A DNA stretch of 64,000 bases from Flavisphingomonas formosensis. GTDB taxonomy: Bacteria; Pseudomonadota; Alphaproteobacteria; Sphingomonadales; Sphingomonadaceae. The position numbers and the translations under genes were made by a program. Of this stretch, positions 9,063 through 18,387 are shown one piece after another (position 1 is the first letter of the stretch; each line of letters begins with the position of its first letter). Under the pieces are notes generated by a model. It ran no database searches and was not told where the DNA came from. It worked only from the letters and a program-made list of their open reading frames with translations. The stretch covers positions 1 to 64,000 of the forward strand of contig NZ_WRPK01000012.1 in assembly GCF_009755815.1 (NCBI RefSeq), read 5' to 3'.

Positions 9063-9102
9063 TGGCCCCGCTGCCTTCCTTTGAGGAGGCGAAGCGGGGC
9101 CA
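9063..9102 (-). terminator. Strong hairpin downstream of hsp20
   Basis: TGGCCCCGCT (9063-9072) pairs perfectly with AGCGGGGCCA (9093-9102), and the 20-base interior can itself pair in part (CCTTCC with GGAGG). It begins nine bases after the hsp20 stop on the minus strand. No T-run follows, so it could be an mRNA-stabilising or processing stem rather than an intrinsic terminator. It separates hsp20 from the 46-residue membrane protein. Confidence 0.55.
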
Positions 9103-9111
9103 GCTACAGCC

Positions 9112-9606
9112 TCAATGTGCGATACTGATTTTGCGTGTCCTTGCGGCGGCCTTTTCGTCCTTGGCGAGAGTGACGATAAGTATGCCATCCTTGAATGCAG
9201 CAGTGATTCCATCCGGATTGACATCCGTTGGAAGCGTTATCTGCCGCTTGAATGCACCATAGCTACGCTCACTGAGCAAATATCCATCCTTCTTGCGCTC
9301 TTCTTCTTCCTTCTTTTCGCCAGAAAGTGTCAGAACTCCGTCGGCGACTTCGATTTCCACGTCCTTGTCGGTAAGACCGGGCAGTTCCGCGGTCAACCGA
9401 TAGGCGCCCTTATCCTCAGCAAACTCAATTGCCGGTACCGGGGCCGCAATCCGCGGAGAGAAATTGAAGGCGCTGCGCGCTGGTCGCCCAAAGTCTTCGA
9501 AGAGCCGATCGATCTCGTTGCGAATCCACGCAAGTGGCGCAGATGTGTCGAAGCTTGCGGTTCGCGCCGGTACCGTCTTGGGCGCGTTTGGAACATCATT
9601 CATCAT
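9112..9606 (-). CDS. Small heat shock protein Hsp20 (alpha-crystallin family)
   Basis: 164 residues. The N-terminal arm (to about residue 55) holds WIRNEIDRLFEDFGRP. The alpha-crystallin domain (about 57-155) has AELPGLTDKDVEIEVADG and the signature AFKDGILIVTL, and a C-terminal I-x-I anchor (ISI) follows. It is an ATP-independent holdase that forms oligomers and protects unfolding proteins. GGGAG lies upstream of tandem ATG codons at 9606 and 9603. The 75-residue ORF upstream on the same strand may be cotranscribed with it. Confidence 0.93.
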   Translation of the reverse strand: MMNDVPNAPKTVPARTASFDTSAPLAWIRNEIDRLFEDFGRPARSAFNFSPRIAAPVPAIEFAEDKGAYRLTAELPGLTDKDVEIEVADGVLTLSGEKKEEEERKKDGYLLSERSYGAFKRQITLPTDVNPDGITAAFKDGILIVTLAKDEKAAARTRKISIAH

Positions 9607-9640
9607 CGATCTCCCACATCATCAGATAACGTCCACGGTA

Positions 9641-9868
9641 TCAGGCAAACAGGCCCTGCTCGGTCTCCTCAGCAATTGGCATGGGTATGCAGAGCTGATC
9701 ATGATCTTCATGCCGTACACTTACCGCCTTCAAATGCGGCCACAGCGCCTCGACAACCAGATCCCACCAGCATGTCCCCAATATGATCGGCAGCATCCAC
9801 AACTCTTGCCACGCTGCCGACCAGTGCGGTGCCGGATTGTCAAATGCAGGATGTTCCATTGCTTGCAT
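9641..9868 (-). CDS. Hypothetical protein upstream of hsp20
   Basis: 75 residues, tryptophan rich (WSAAWQELWMLPIILGTCWW), ending in an acidic and His-containing tail. The middle could be an amphipathic or partly membrane-associated segment. TAGGAGA lies six bases before ATG 9868, a good ribosome site. The gene ends 34 bases before the hsp20 start on the same strand, so they may form a unit. Family not recognised. The length and W-rich pattern faintly recall phasin-like granule-associated proteins, but this is not enough for a name. Confidence 0.55.
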   Translation of the reverse strand: MQAMEHPAFDNPAPHWSAAWQELWMLPIILGTCWWDLVVEALWPHLKAVSVRHEDHDQLCIPMPIAEETEQGLFA

Positions 9869-10251
9869 GATGGTCTCCTACGGACAGTCGCGCAGGCTAT
9901 GCCGCTACTAGCGCCCCCTCCATTAGGAAGAGTACCTAGCCGGCGCGAGACCAGCAGCGGAAGTCGCTACGCAGCGCGCGAGAACAAAGCATCGGATATC
10001 GCTTCCGCCTGTCGGAGACAGCGAGCATCTGCGATGATCATAGACATAGTGGCGATCGTCGAAGGTGGTTCGATCGATCGACGAGGTGTCAAACGGTCGA
10101 ATTCACTAGCCGGCGGAACGCGATTACAAGCCACGGGATGAAGGCACGCTCCGGTAACGATCCTTGTCATCCATTGAAACGCCTAAGTGACATCCCGGAT
10201 TGGGAAGCACCGCGCTCTGCTCCACTACCTCGCATGAGCGAGGAGGAATCG
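9869..10251. other. 383-base divergent intergenic region
   Basis: Separates the minus-strand Hsp20 group from the plus-strand histidine kinase. A minus-strand open stretch ending at 9967 (PSTIATMSMIIADARCLRQA and on) has a coding-like helical look but no ribosome site and no recognised family, so I do not call it. No clear promoter, FNR-type box (TTGAT-N4-ATCAA) or repeat was found. Confidence 0.3.
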
Positions 10252-11034
10252 ATGCGGACCGATTCAATGCCGGCGGGCCAAACCGCCTCCGGATACGTCA
10301 ACCGCGAGACGATCCACGATATCCGTAACCTGTTTGCCATCGTCATGTCGGCGCGCAACCTGCTCGAGGAAGAGGAGTCGACCGACAGGCGGCGCAAGCT
10401 GCTCGCAGCGATCGAACAGGCTGCCAAACGGGGGACAATACTGACGTCTCGGTTGCTGGAGGCTATGCACCCCGTCAAAACCGAGGCGGTCTTCGACGTC
10501 GGCCGCCGCATCGAGCAGCTTGAGCCGATGCTCCGTGCCAGGATCGGCGAGCGTGCCGACTTGGTCCTGGATGTCGCCCTGGAAGCCATGCCGGTCAGCC
10601 TTGATCCGATTGCGTTCGATGGAATGCTGCTCGAGCTCATCACCAACGCCGCGGCGGCGTTGTCACGACGGGGACGAATCGTCGTGCATGTGCGTTGTAC
10701 GGGTCCGAGCGTCTGGCTGATATTGGCGGACAATGGTCGCGGTATGGGTGCCGTTGAACTGGATTTCGCCAGGACGGGCGAGGATCGATGTGGCGTGCAT
10801 GGCACCGGACTCGCCAGCGTGCGCCGCAGGCTCGCCGATGCTGGCGGCTCCTTCCACGTTCGAAGCGCTGAGGGACGTGGAACGGTCGTTGCGCTCTCGC
10901 TACCGTTGGCAAATCAAGGGTCGGGGACGCGGCTCGAGCTTCAAAGAAGCACGACTGACGCAGACCAGCCGGCGGCGGAGTTGGGCCGGGACACTGCCGG
11001 CACACAATCCAAATGGCTTTGTGCGGCCGCTTGA
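10252..11034 (+). CDS. Sensor histidine kinase without a recognisable input domain
   Basis: 260 residues. The phosphoacceptor His is at about residue 22 in ETIHDIRNLFAIVMSARNLL. The HATPase_c domain follows, with N-box ELITNAAAAL, G1 ADNGRGMG and G2 GTGLASVRRRL. There is no PAS, GAF or membrane segment, so the kinase must sense through a partner or be a soluble orphan. AGGAGG lies five bases before ATG 10252. No response regulator is adjacent; the nearest candidate is the LuxR-type protein at 19326. The C-terminal 40 residues are low complexity. Confidence 0.82.
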   Translation: MRTDSMPAGQTASGYVNRETIHDIRNLFAIVMSARNLLEEEESTDRRRKLLAAIEQAAKRGTILTSRLLEAMHPVKTEAVFDVGRRIEQLEPMLRARIGERADLVLDVALEAMPVSLDPIAFDGMLLELITNAAAALSRRGRIVVHVRCTGPSVWLILADNGRGMGAVELDFARTGEDRCGVHGTGLASVRRRLADAGGSFHVRSAEGRGTVVALSLPLANQGSGTRLELQRSTTDADQPAAELGRDTAGTQSKWLCAAA

Positions 11035-11044
11035 ATTTCGGCTA

Positions 11045-11093
11045 CGCGCGATCGCGCGGCACGACACGGGAAAGTCATGAAGGGCAGCTGCCC
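11045..11093. repeat. Two perfect palindromes between convergent genes
   Basis: CGCGCGATCGCGCG (11045-11058) and GGGCAGCTGCCC (11082-11093) lie between the histidine kinase stop and the P-type ATPase stop. They have no loop and no T-run, so a terminator role is doubtful. They could be protein-binding palindromes or chance in high-GC sequence. Confidence 0.3.
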
Positions 11094-11157
11094 GCGCCCC
11101 TAAGGTTGCGATTCTCTTCCATCAGGGACCGGATCGCCATTATGTCGCCTGCTTGCT

Positions 11158-13683
11158 TCACGCCGAGGGCCTGAGCGCCCGTCGCTTCAGCATTTCGGCA
11201 CCCGCCAGATAGATGAGAACAAGTCCGCCGATCGCACCAGCCACGGACGGGCTTATCGGGACGAATCCGAGAACGGCGGAAAATGAAAGGAAAGGCAGCA
11301 GAATGGCCACGGCCAGGCCTCCAAGCGCCGACAGGGTAAGCAGAACATGAGGTCGGCTGAGCCAAATCGGCCTCGACGTCCGGATAACGAAGACGACGAG
11401 CACCTGGGTTGCCATCGATTCGATGAACCAGGACGCGCGAAACTCCTCAATGCCGACATGAAAGATGCCGAGCAGCAATCCGAAGGTGGCGAGATCGAAA
11501 AGCGACGACCAAGGACCCATGGTAGCCGTGAAGCGCACGAGCGCCTTCATGTCCCAATTGCAGGGGCGCACGACATCGGCCTGATCGGCGTCGTCGAAAG
11601 GGATGCCAAGCTGCGATAGGTCATAAAGCAGGTTGTTGAGCAGCACCTGGATGGCTGTGAGCGGCAGAAACGGAAGGAAAAGCGACGCGAAAGCCATGCT
11701 GAGCATGTTGCCGAAGTTGGAACTCGTCCCCATGCGGATATATTTCATGATGTTCGCATAGGTCCTCCGCCCTTCCGCAATACCATCTGAAACAACTTCG
11801 AGATCCTGATCCAGCAGGATCATGTCGGCAGCTTCGCGAGCCACGTCCGTTGCTCCATCCACCGAAAGTCCCACATCGGCTGCGCGGATCGCCGGAGCAT
11901 CGTTGATGCCGTCTCCGATGAAGCCGACAGTATGTCCACGCAGCTGAAGCGCACGAACGATCCGAAGCTTCTGATCCGGCGTGACCCGCGCGAACAGGTC
12001 GATGCTTTCGACCCGTGCAGCTAGCACGGCTTCATCGAGCTCATCGATCTCGTCTCCGGTCAACAGGCCGGACAGGGACAGCCCCAAAGCCGTAACGAGA
12101 TGGTCGACCACCTGCGGAGCATCGCCCGAGACGATCTTCACGCGCACACCAGCGGCTTCTAGCTGCGCGATCGCCCCTCGCGCACTATGTTTAGGGGGAT
12201 CGACGAACACGCAGAAACCGACGAATATTAGCGTGCTATCGTCATCCGTTTCGATCCGCTCCCTGCCAGCTGCCGCTTTCCAGGCGACAGCGAGCAAGCG
12301 CAGCCCCTCAGCCGCACGCGCGTCATGCATCCGCTGCAGATGCTGACGGGCGGCGCCATCCATCGCTATGCATGTTCCGTCCGGTGTCTCCAGCTGCGTG
12401 CACAGGCTAAGGATCGCCTCGGGCGCACCCTTGACGATCTCGATGCGGCTGCCGCTGTGTTCGAGCAGTACGGAGACACGCCGCCGTTCGAAGTCGAAGG
12501 GGCGTTCGTCCAACTTGATCCAGCCGGACTCGCATTCCTTGCCCGCGTGCATCAAGATCGCGTCGTCGAGCGGGCTTTTCAGGCCGCTCTCGAAGCGTGC
12601 ATTCGCAACGGCAAGCTCGATGACCCGGCTGGAGTCGCGACCATCTGTGCCGATATGGCCGATCAGCGCGATGCGCGCCTCGGTAAGGGTGCCGGTCTTG
12701 TCGGTACAGAATATGTCCATCTGCCCGAGATCATGGATGGCCGACAGGCGCTTCACGATCACGCGTGCGTGCGCCATGCGCTGGGCGCCGCGGGCCAGCG
12801 CGACGGTGACGATCATCGGCAGGAGCTCGGGTGTAAGGCCCACCGCGAGTGCAATGGCGAACAGGAAGGACTCGAGCGGCGGACGTCCCAGCGCTAGATG
12901 CGCGAGCAGAACGAAGAGGATGAGGAAAAGGGTCAGCCGCACTATCAAAATGCCGAGACGATGAATGCCGCGCTCGAATGCCGTGGGCGGCTGACGCGCG
13001 GCTAGAGAGGCGGCGATCATGCCGAATCGAGTCTGCGACCCGGTCTTGACGACCAGCATTTGCAGACTGCCCGCGATCACCGCGCTGCCGTGAAACAGCG
13101 CGTTACGCGCAGCAGCCACGTCCGGTTGCGCGCTGGCCCCGGGGCCCTTTTCGACCGGATAAGGCTCGCCGGTCAGCAGTGCCTCATTGACTTGGGCGGC
13201 CCGCGACATCAGCACGATACCATCGGCGGGCACGAGATCGCCGGCGGAAAGATTGACAATGTCTCCAGGAACCAGCTCCCTTATGTCCACGCTGGACGGG
13301 GCCGCGTCCCGGACCACGTCGGCACGCAGCGCGATGGATCGCCTCAGCGCCTCGGCGGTTGCTTCCGCACGACGTTCCTGCACCATATCAAGCGTACAAG
13401 AGAGCAGCACGACGACCAGAATGATGGCGAAGCTAGCAATATCGCCAGTAACGCCCGCCACGGCCGCCGCGACGAGCAGGATCGCGACGAGAGGGTTAAG
13501 GAGCCTGCGTGCAAGATCGACCAGGAAGTGGCGACGGCGCTCGGCCTCGATCTGATTATAGCCGAAGCGTCCGAGCCGCGCCGAGGCCTCGGCGCTGCTG
13601 AGCCCCAGGGGCCCAGAATCGAGCAGCCGGAACAGCTGCTCCGCCGTCTGCGACCAGAATGGAGCGGGACGGTCCACGGTCAC
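11158..13683 (-). CDS. MgtA-type P-type ATPase (magnesium-importing or related cation pump)
   Basis: 841 residues. Order: cation_ATPase_N, an actuator domain with LLTGEPYPVEK (TGEP instead of the common TGES), the phosphorylation loop CTDKTGTLTEA, the nucleotide domain with the KGAPE motif, the hinge GDGINDAPAIRAADVGLSV, and about ten membrane helices. The pattern TSSNFGNMLSMAFASLFLPF is typical of Mg2+-importing class IIIB pumps. GTG 13683 is preferred, with GGAGG six bases upstream. The frame stays open to an ATG at 13899, but that extension is low complexity. Magnesium import is the best guess; the specificity is inferred. Confidence 0.88.
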   Translation of the reverse strand: MTVDRPAPFWSQTAEQLFRLLDSGPLGLSSAEASARLGRFGYNQIEAERRRHFLVDLARRLLNPLVAILLVAAAVAGVTGDIASFAIILVVVLLSCTLDMVQERRAEATAEALRRSIALRADVVRDAAPSSVDIRELVPGDIVNLSAGDLVPADGIVLMSRAAQVNEALLTGEPYPVEKGPGASAQPDVAAARNALFHGSAVIAGSLQMLVVKTGSQTRFGMIAASLAARQPPTAFERGIHRLGILIVRLTLFLILFVLLAHLALGRPPLESFLFAIALAVGLTPELLPMIVTVALARGAQRMAHARVIVKRLSAIHDLGQMDIFCTDKTGTLTEARIALIGHIGTDGRDSSRVIELAVANARFESGLKSPLDDAILMHAGKECESGWIKLDERPFDFERRRVSVLLEHSGSRIEIVKGAPEAILSLCTQLETPDGTCIAMDGAARQHLQRMHDARAAEGLRLLAVAWKAAAGRERIETDDDSTLIFVGFCVFVDPPKHSARGAIAQLEAAGVRVKIVSGDAPQVVDHLVTALGLSLSGLLTGDEIDELDEAVLAARVESIDLFARVTPDQKLRIVRALQLRGHTVGFIGDGINDAPAIRAADVGLSVDGATDVAREAADMILLDQDLEVVSDGIAEGRRTYANIMKYIRMGTSSNFGNMLSMAFASLFLPFLPLTAIQVLLNNLLYDLSQLGIPFDDADQADVVRPCNWDMKALVRFTATMGPWSSLFDLATFGLLLGIFHVGIEEFRASWFIESMATQVLVVFVIRTSRPIWLSRPHVLLTLSALGGLAVAILLPFLSFSAVLGFVPISPSVAGAIGGLVLIYLAGAEMLKRRALRPSA

Positions 13684-14137
13684 CGCCGTCCTCCGCACCA
13701 GATAGTCGGGAGAACGGAGCGATCGGAAGGACGATCCACGAATTTCATATAGTGGGCGGTGATCAGCCGCAGCCGCGCTGCTCGGCCATCCATGCCGCCC
13801 GTCCTGCTCTGTACCGGACAGACTGCCGGCAGCCTCTTCGATCGGATCGAGAGCCTGATGTCGTGACGGATCATGCCGGTCTCCTTGGGGGACTGGCACG
13901 CATCCCCATCGGCTCCGTCATCGTCCCGCGCCACATGCATGCGAAATCCGCAAAGCTACGTAAGCTTCCCGATGCGCGGCGCGACACACGGCGGTAAGCC
14001 CGTCCGCGATCTTGAACTATGTACGGCGATTCATCGGCAGCAAGGGCCTGATGCGGTTATGCAACGATGTCTTACCCGCCCCAGGCAGAATCTCCGATCA
14101 TGCCGACCAGGTCACGGACAGCTGCAGGATGTTCGGA
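13684..14137. other. 454-base divergent intergenic region
   Basis: Lies between the P-type ATPase (minus) and the flippase-like gene (plus). Both reading frames facing outward stay open for part of it (to 13899 on the minus strand and from 14012 on the plus strand), but the translations are Arg/Ser/Gly-rich and non-conserved in appearance. It presumably holds both promoters; no palindrome or riboswitch was recognised. Confidence 0.3.
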
Positions 14138-15208
14138 ATGGCATCGGAACCCACGGCCTTCAGTAGCGGTTCGCAGCGTTGGCGCCCGGGCAGCGGCTGG
14201 CGTAGCTGGCTTTTCGGAGCGGCGGTCGTCGCTATGCTTGCAGGCGCCGTGCTGCATTATGGTGAAATTCGCAATTTCGGGACGATCATCGCCCGGGCGC
14301 GTCCGATCTGGCTTGGTGCAGCGTTGCTACTGCAACTGTCGACCTATGTCAGCGTGGCTTCGGGATGGCGCTTCGTTCTTGCCCGCGCGGATGCACCGAG
14401 GCCGCTGCTTCGCCTGATGCGGATCGCCGTGACGAAGCTGTTCGCCGATCAGGCATTGCCCACCGCCGGAATGGGAGGCAATGTCCTTCTGGTCGATCAG
14501 CTCTGCACATTGGGCGTCGCACGCGGTACGGCCGTCGCGGCGCTGCTCGTCTCGATGATCGGCTTTTATGCCGCCTATTCGTGCTTCGCACTCGCGATGC
14601 TCCTGTTGCTGTGGCTTCACAATCGCGCGACCCCGCTCATGGCGGGGATCGTCACTACCTTCCTGCTCGTGGCTTTTGCCATACCGGCCTTGGCTCTCTG
14701 GCTGCGACGGCGAGGCAGCCGACCGCTGCCTAAGCGCATCGAACGGATCGGCTTCGTTCGCGGGCTGCTGGATAGCGCAAGGCGTGCACCGGCGGCTTTA
14801 TTGTCGGACCGGCATCTGCTGATCGAGGTGACCGCATGCAATGCGCTGATCTTCCTCGCCGATGCCGCGACGCTCTATGCCTGCTTGCACGCCCTCGGCC
14901 AAACCGCATCCTTCGCCACCGCGTTCATTGCGCTCATCATGGCGTCGATCATCGTGACGCTTGGCCCGATTCCGCTCGGTCTTGGAAGCTTCGAAGCGAC
15001 CTCGACAGCGACGCTTCATCTGCTCGGCATATCGGTCGAGGCCGCATTCACGGCGACGATGCTCTTACGCCTTCTCACATTGTGGCTGCCGCTGCTGCCG
15101 GGCATGGTCCTTATGCGCTCAATGATCAGAGCGCGCCCTCGCCGAGCCCAAAAAGGTCGTCGAGCCAAGCCTCCCGTTCCGCCGCAGCCCCCTCAACGTC
15201 ACCGATGA
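14138..15208 (+). CDS. Flippase-like integral membrane protein (LPG synthase TM family)
   Basis: 356 residues with seven to eight hydrophobic segments, of the UPF0104/AglD/MprF-N family. Supporting stretches: WRFVLARADAPRPLLRLMRI, QALPTAGMGGNVLLVDQL and GPIPLGLGSFEATSTATLHL, the last typical of the C-terminal part. Members flip or position lipid-linked molecules. ATG 14138 has AGGA eight bases upstream; ATG 14129 and 14012 are weaker. The final 28 codons overlap the convergent oxidoreductase gene by 83 bases and are basic and proline-rich. Confidence 0.75.
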   Translation: MASEPTAFSSGSQRWRPGSGWRSWLFGAAVVAMLAGAVLHYGEIRNFGTIIARARPIWLGAALLLQLSTYVSVASGWRFVLARADAPRPLLRLMRIAVTKLFADQALPTAGMGGNVLLVDQLCTLGVARGTAVAALLVSMIGFYAAYSCFALAMLLLLWLHNRATPLMAGIVTTFLLVAFAIPALALWLRRRGSRPLPKRIERIGFVRGLLDSARRAPAALLSDRHLLIEVTACNALIFLADAATLYACLHALGQTASFATAFIALIMASIIVTLGPIPLGLGSFEATSTATLHLLGISVEAAFTATMLLRLLTLWLPLLPGMVLMRSMIRARPRRAQKGRRAKPPVPPQPPQRHR

Positions 15209-15710
15209 GGGTGTGCCGGATCGGCCCGATTCCCACGAAGCGCAAGATATTGCGCTCAAGGCTCTTCACACTGTGGGCGCCATAAAATGTGCGGTAGAGC
15301 AGCGCCGGCATACCCATCGTCACGACAATCTGTGCCGAACGTCCCTTCAATTGCTTCTCGGGCATCCTTCCTTCGCGCGGATTGAATGCAAAGCCGGGGC
15401 GCATAACCTGCTCAAAGAACGCCTTGAGCAGCGCTGGCACATCGCCGAGCCAGAGCGGATAGAGGATCACCAGATGCTCTGCCCAGGAAATGGCTTCCTG
15501 CGCGCGGCGGATGTCGTTTGGCACATAGTCCCCGTCCCAGTCGTGTCGGGACGTGATGAACGGAAAATCCAGTTCCCCTATTCGAATGCCGCGCACGAGA
15601 TGACCAGCCGATTCGGCTCCGTCGGCATATCGCCGGGCGAGAGCATGGACAAAACGCGCGGGTTCGGGATCTGGATGCCCGTCGATGATCAGGATCCTGC
15701 GCGATGTCAT
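15126..15710 (-). CDS. NAD(P)H:quinone oxidoreductase, flavodoxin fold
   Basis: 194 residues. Flavin-binding start RILIIDGHPDPEPARFVHAL, then VILYPLWLGDVPALLKAFFE and VVTMGMPALLYRTFYGAHSV. It belongs to the same superfamily as the protein at 4273 but is distinct in sequence. It probably reduces quinones or other electrophiles with NAD(P)H. The ATG overlaps the stop of the synthetase/GNAT gene (ATGA), so the two are cotranscribed and coupled. Its 3' end overlaps the convergent membrane protein gene. Confidence 0.85.
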   Translation of the reverse strand: MTSRRILIIDGHPDPEPARFVHALARRYADGAESAGHLVRGIRIGELDFPFITSRHDWDGDYVPNDIRRAQEAISWAEHLVILYPLWLGDVPALLKAFFEQVMRPGFAFNPREGRMPEKQLKGRSAQIVVTMGMPALLYRTFYGAHSVKSLERNILRFVGIGPIRHTLIGDVEGAAAEREAWLDDLFGLGEGAL

Positions 15711-18387
15711 GGCGTCTGCTCGTCTTGTGACGGCGTCATGACACGCCGCGCAACCCAGAGGGTCGGATCATTGGGATCAGGTGCGGCTGTAAAGCCCATC
15801 TCCTCTTCCATGCGGATCGCTTCGAGATGATCGGATTGCTCGATCGCTTCCACCACATGAATGCCTTCAGACTTCGCATAGCGCATTATATGGGAAAGGA
15901 GCGACCAGCTGATGCCGCGTTGCTTGCGATCAGCCCGCGTGGCGAGCGCGACCTCGGCATGCGTGCGATCGGGATCGGCAGCCAGCATACCCACCGCTAT
16001 GATAGAGCCGTCTGGATCGAAGCCGAGGAAGCTGATGGTACGCCGATAGTCCACCCGCGTCATCCGCGAAAGCTGATCATGGCTTACTTTGCGGATCGAA
16101 CTCAAGAAGCGATGGCGCAGATCGTCCGGAGCGACCCGCTCGAAAAATCGGGCCAGCAATGGCTCATCGCCGGAGAGAACCGGCCGGACGTGGAAGCGAT
16201 AGCCCGTCCGGGTAGCGAGTTCGGCTGACCACTCCATAGGAACCGGGCGGATGACAAGTGTGGAATCGAAGCGCGGCTCCGGCGTGATCCGGACCCGAGC
16301 ATCGAGGGCGACGACACCGTCGGCATCGACCAGCAGGGGATTGATATCGACTTCCAGAATATCGGGCATATCTATCACCATTGCCGAAAGCGTCTCCAGC
16401 ACCACTGCAAGAGCTGAAATATCGGCAGGCGCCTCATCGCGAAAACCGTCGAGGAGTCGTGCAATCCGCGTGCGGCTGATCATCGTCAGCGCGCGGCCAT
16501 GGTCAATCGGCGGCAGATCGATCGCCCTGTCGGCAAGACGCTCCACCGCCTTGCCACCGGCACCAACAATGATCACGGGCCCAAAGGTCTCATCGGTGGC
16601 CATGCCCACGATGATCTCACGGGCAGCGGAACGGACACACATCGGTTCCAACGCAAATCCCGTATTTCCGCCTCGGGATACTTCTGCCGGATGCGCGTCT
16701 CCATCACTGCGGCGGCCGCCATCACGGCATTTCGGTCCGCAAGGTGCAGCGCCACGCCTCCAGCGTCGGACTTGTGAGTGAGATCGGGAGAGACGATCTT
16801 GACGACATAGGGCGGCTGGATGTGGGCGCAAGCCTCTTCGAACTCGCCCTCTCCGCGCACGAGTCGTGTCGGCACGACAGGCACCTGATAAGCCGCAAGC
16901 AAATCCTTGGCTTCCACCTCGCTGAGCACCGTGCGCCTCTCGGCGCGGACACGGTTCAATATCGATTTCGCGTGCGGTCGATCGGGCGAGAAGCGGGTCG
17001 TAACCTCTACGGCATCTCTGAGCATGTCCTCCGATCGACGCGCAGCGATCAGATAGCCGAACCCGCGAACGGCATCGTCCGGCGTCGCATAAAGTGCGAT
17101 AGCAGCGTCGTGCATCATGCTACGGACGTGCTCGCAATTGATGTCGCCAAGCCAGCAGGCGAGTATCGGCTTTGCCCTCCCGGCAGCCGCATCGCAGTCG
17201 ACAACGACCTGCGCGACGGCGGCCGTGTCCGCTGTCGCCGTGGGACAGTGCATTACCAGCACCGCGTCCACCCCTTCATCTGCCTGAACCGCGCCAATGG
17301 CGTGACGATAACGCTCCGGGCCGCCATCTCCGATCAGGTCGACCGGATTTGCGTGGGACCAGCTGGATGGCAATAATGCATCCAGCGTCGCCACGGTCTG
17401 CTCGGACAGTATCGCAAGTTCGGCGCCTGCCCTGTCCATCACATCGATGGCAAGGACGGCCGCACCGCCGCCATTCGTGACGATAGCCAGCCGATTCCCA
17501 CGCGCACGCCTGCGCGTGCCCAGTATCTCGGCTGCATCGAACATCTCCGTGAGTGTATCGACGAGGATGATCCCCGCTCGCTCGAATGCCGCCCGATAGA
17601 CATCGTAGGATCCGGCAAGTGCCCCCGTGTGAGACAGGGCAGCGCGGGCTGCGGCGGATGTCCGGCCTGCCTTGATGGCAATCACCGGCTTGCTGCGCGC
17701 AGCAGCACGCGCGGCCGACATGAATTTGACGCTATTGGTCACGCCTTCCACATACAGCAGGATCGCCTCGGTTGCCGGATCCACGGCGAACAGGTCGAGC
17801 AAGTCGCCGAGGTCTACGTCGGCCATGTCACCTGCAGATATAATCCCGGAAAACCCAATGCCACGATGCTCCGCCCAATCGACGATCGCTGTGATGAGCG
17901 CACCGCTCTGCGAAATCAGGGCAAGCCCCCCCGCACGCGGTCTCGTGCAGGCAAAGGTTGCGTTGAGCTTCACACGCGGCATCATCACCCCGAGGCAATT
18001 GGGACCGATTATGCGCAGGCAATATGGCCTCGCCGCCTCGAGCATCTTCTGACAAAGACCGCTCGCCGGCGTCAGCCCCGCGCTCAACACGACGGCAAGG
18101 CGCGTGCCCTTGCTCCCAAGCTCGGCAATGACATCGGGAACGGCTTGTGCGGGCACCATCACGATAGCGAGGTCGGGCGCTTCGGGTAAATCGCCGATGG
18201 TCGCAAAACAAGAGATACCCTCGCGATCAAATTCATGCGGGTTGACAGCATAGATGCGTCCGTCGAAGCCGCCGCTAAGCAACTGCTCGAGTACGATCGC
18301 CCCGACACTGTCTTTTGTCTGCGACGCTCCGATCAAAGCGATGCTGCCCGGATTGAACAAGGTTTGCAGATTGCGGATCGTCATCAT
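15707..18387 (-). pseudogene. ADP-forming acyl-CoA synthetase fused to GNAT acetyltransferase (Pat-like), frameshifted
   Basis: Read across one frameshift, this encodes about 893 residues. Order: CoA-binding domain (LFNPGSIALIGASQ), succinyl-CoA-ligase-like domain with the phospho-His loop LSHTGALAGSYDVYR, ATP-grasp (PYVVKIVSPDLTHKSDAGGV), and a C-terminal GNAT domain from about residue 700 (HVRPVLSGDEPLLARFF; ADRKQRGISWSLL). Such fusions act as protein lysine acetyltransferases or acetate-CoA ligases. The frame breaks near 16659-16661, in a GGG run on the coding strand; one extra G would restore ...EIRGFALEPM.... The rest is intact, so a recent mutation, a sequencing error or programmed slippage are all possible. 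The start at 18387 (tandem ATG) has only a weak ribosome site. Confidence 0.82.

Noticed and set aside
9967-10170. 67-codon minus-strand open frame in the gap upstream of the kinase
   Set aside because: The last 30 residues look helical, but there is no ribosome site, no family and no operon context.
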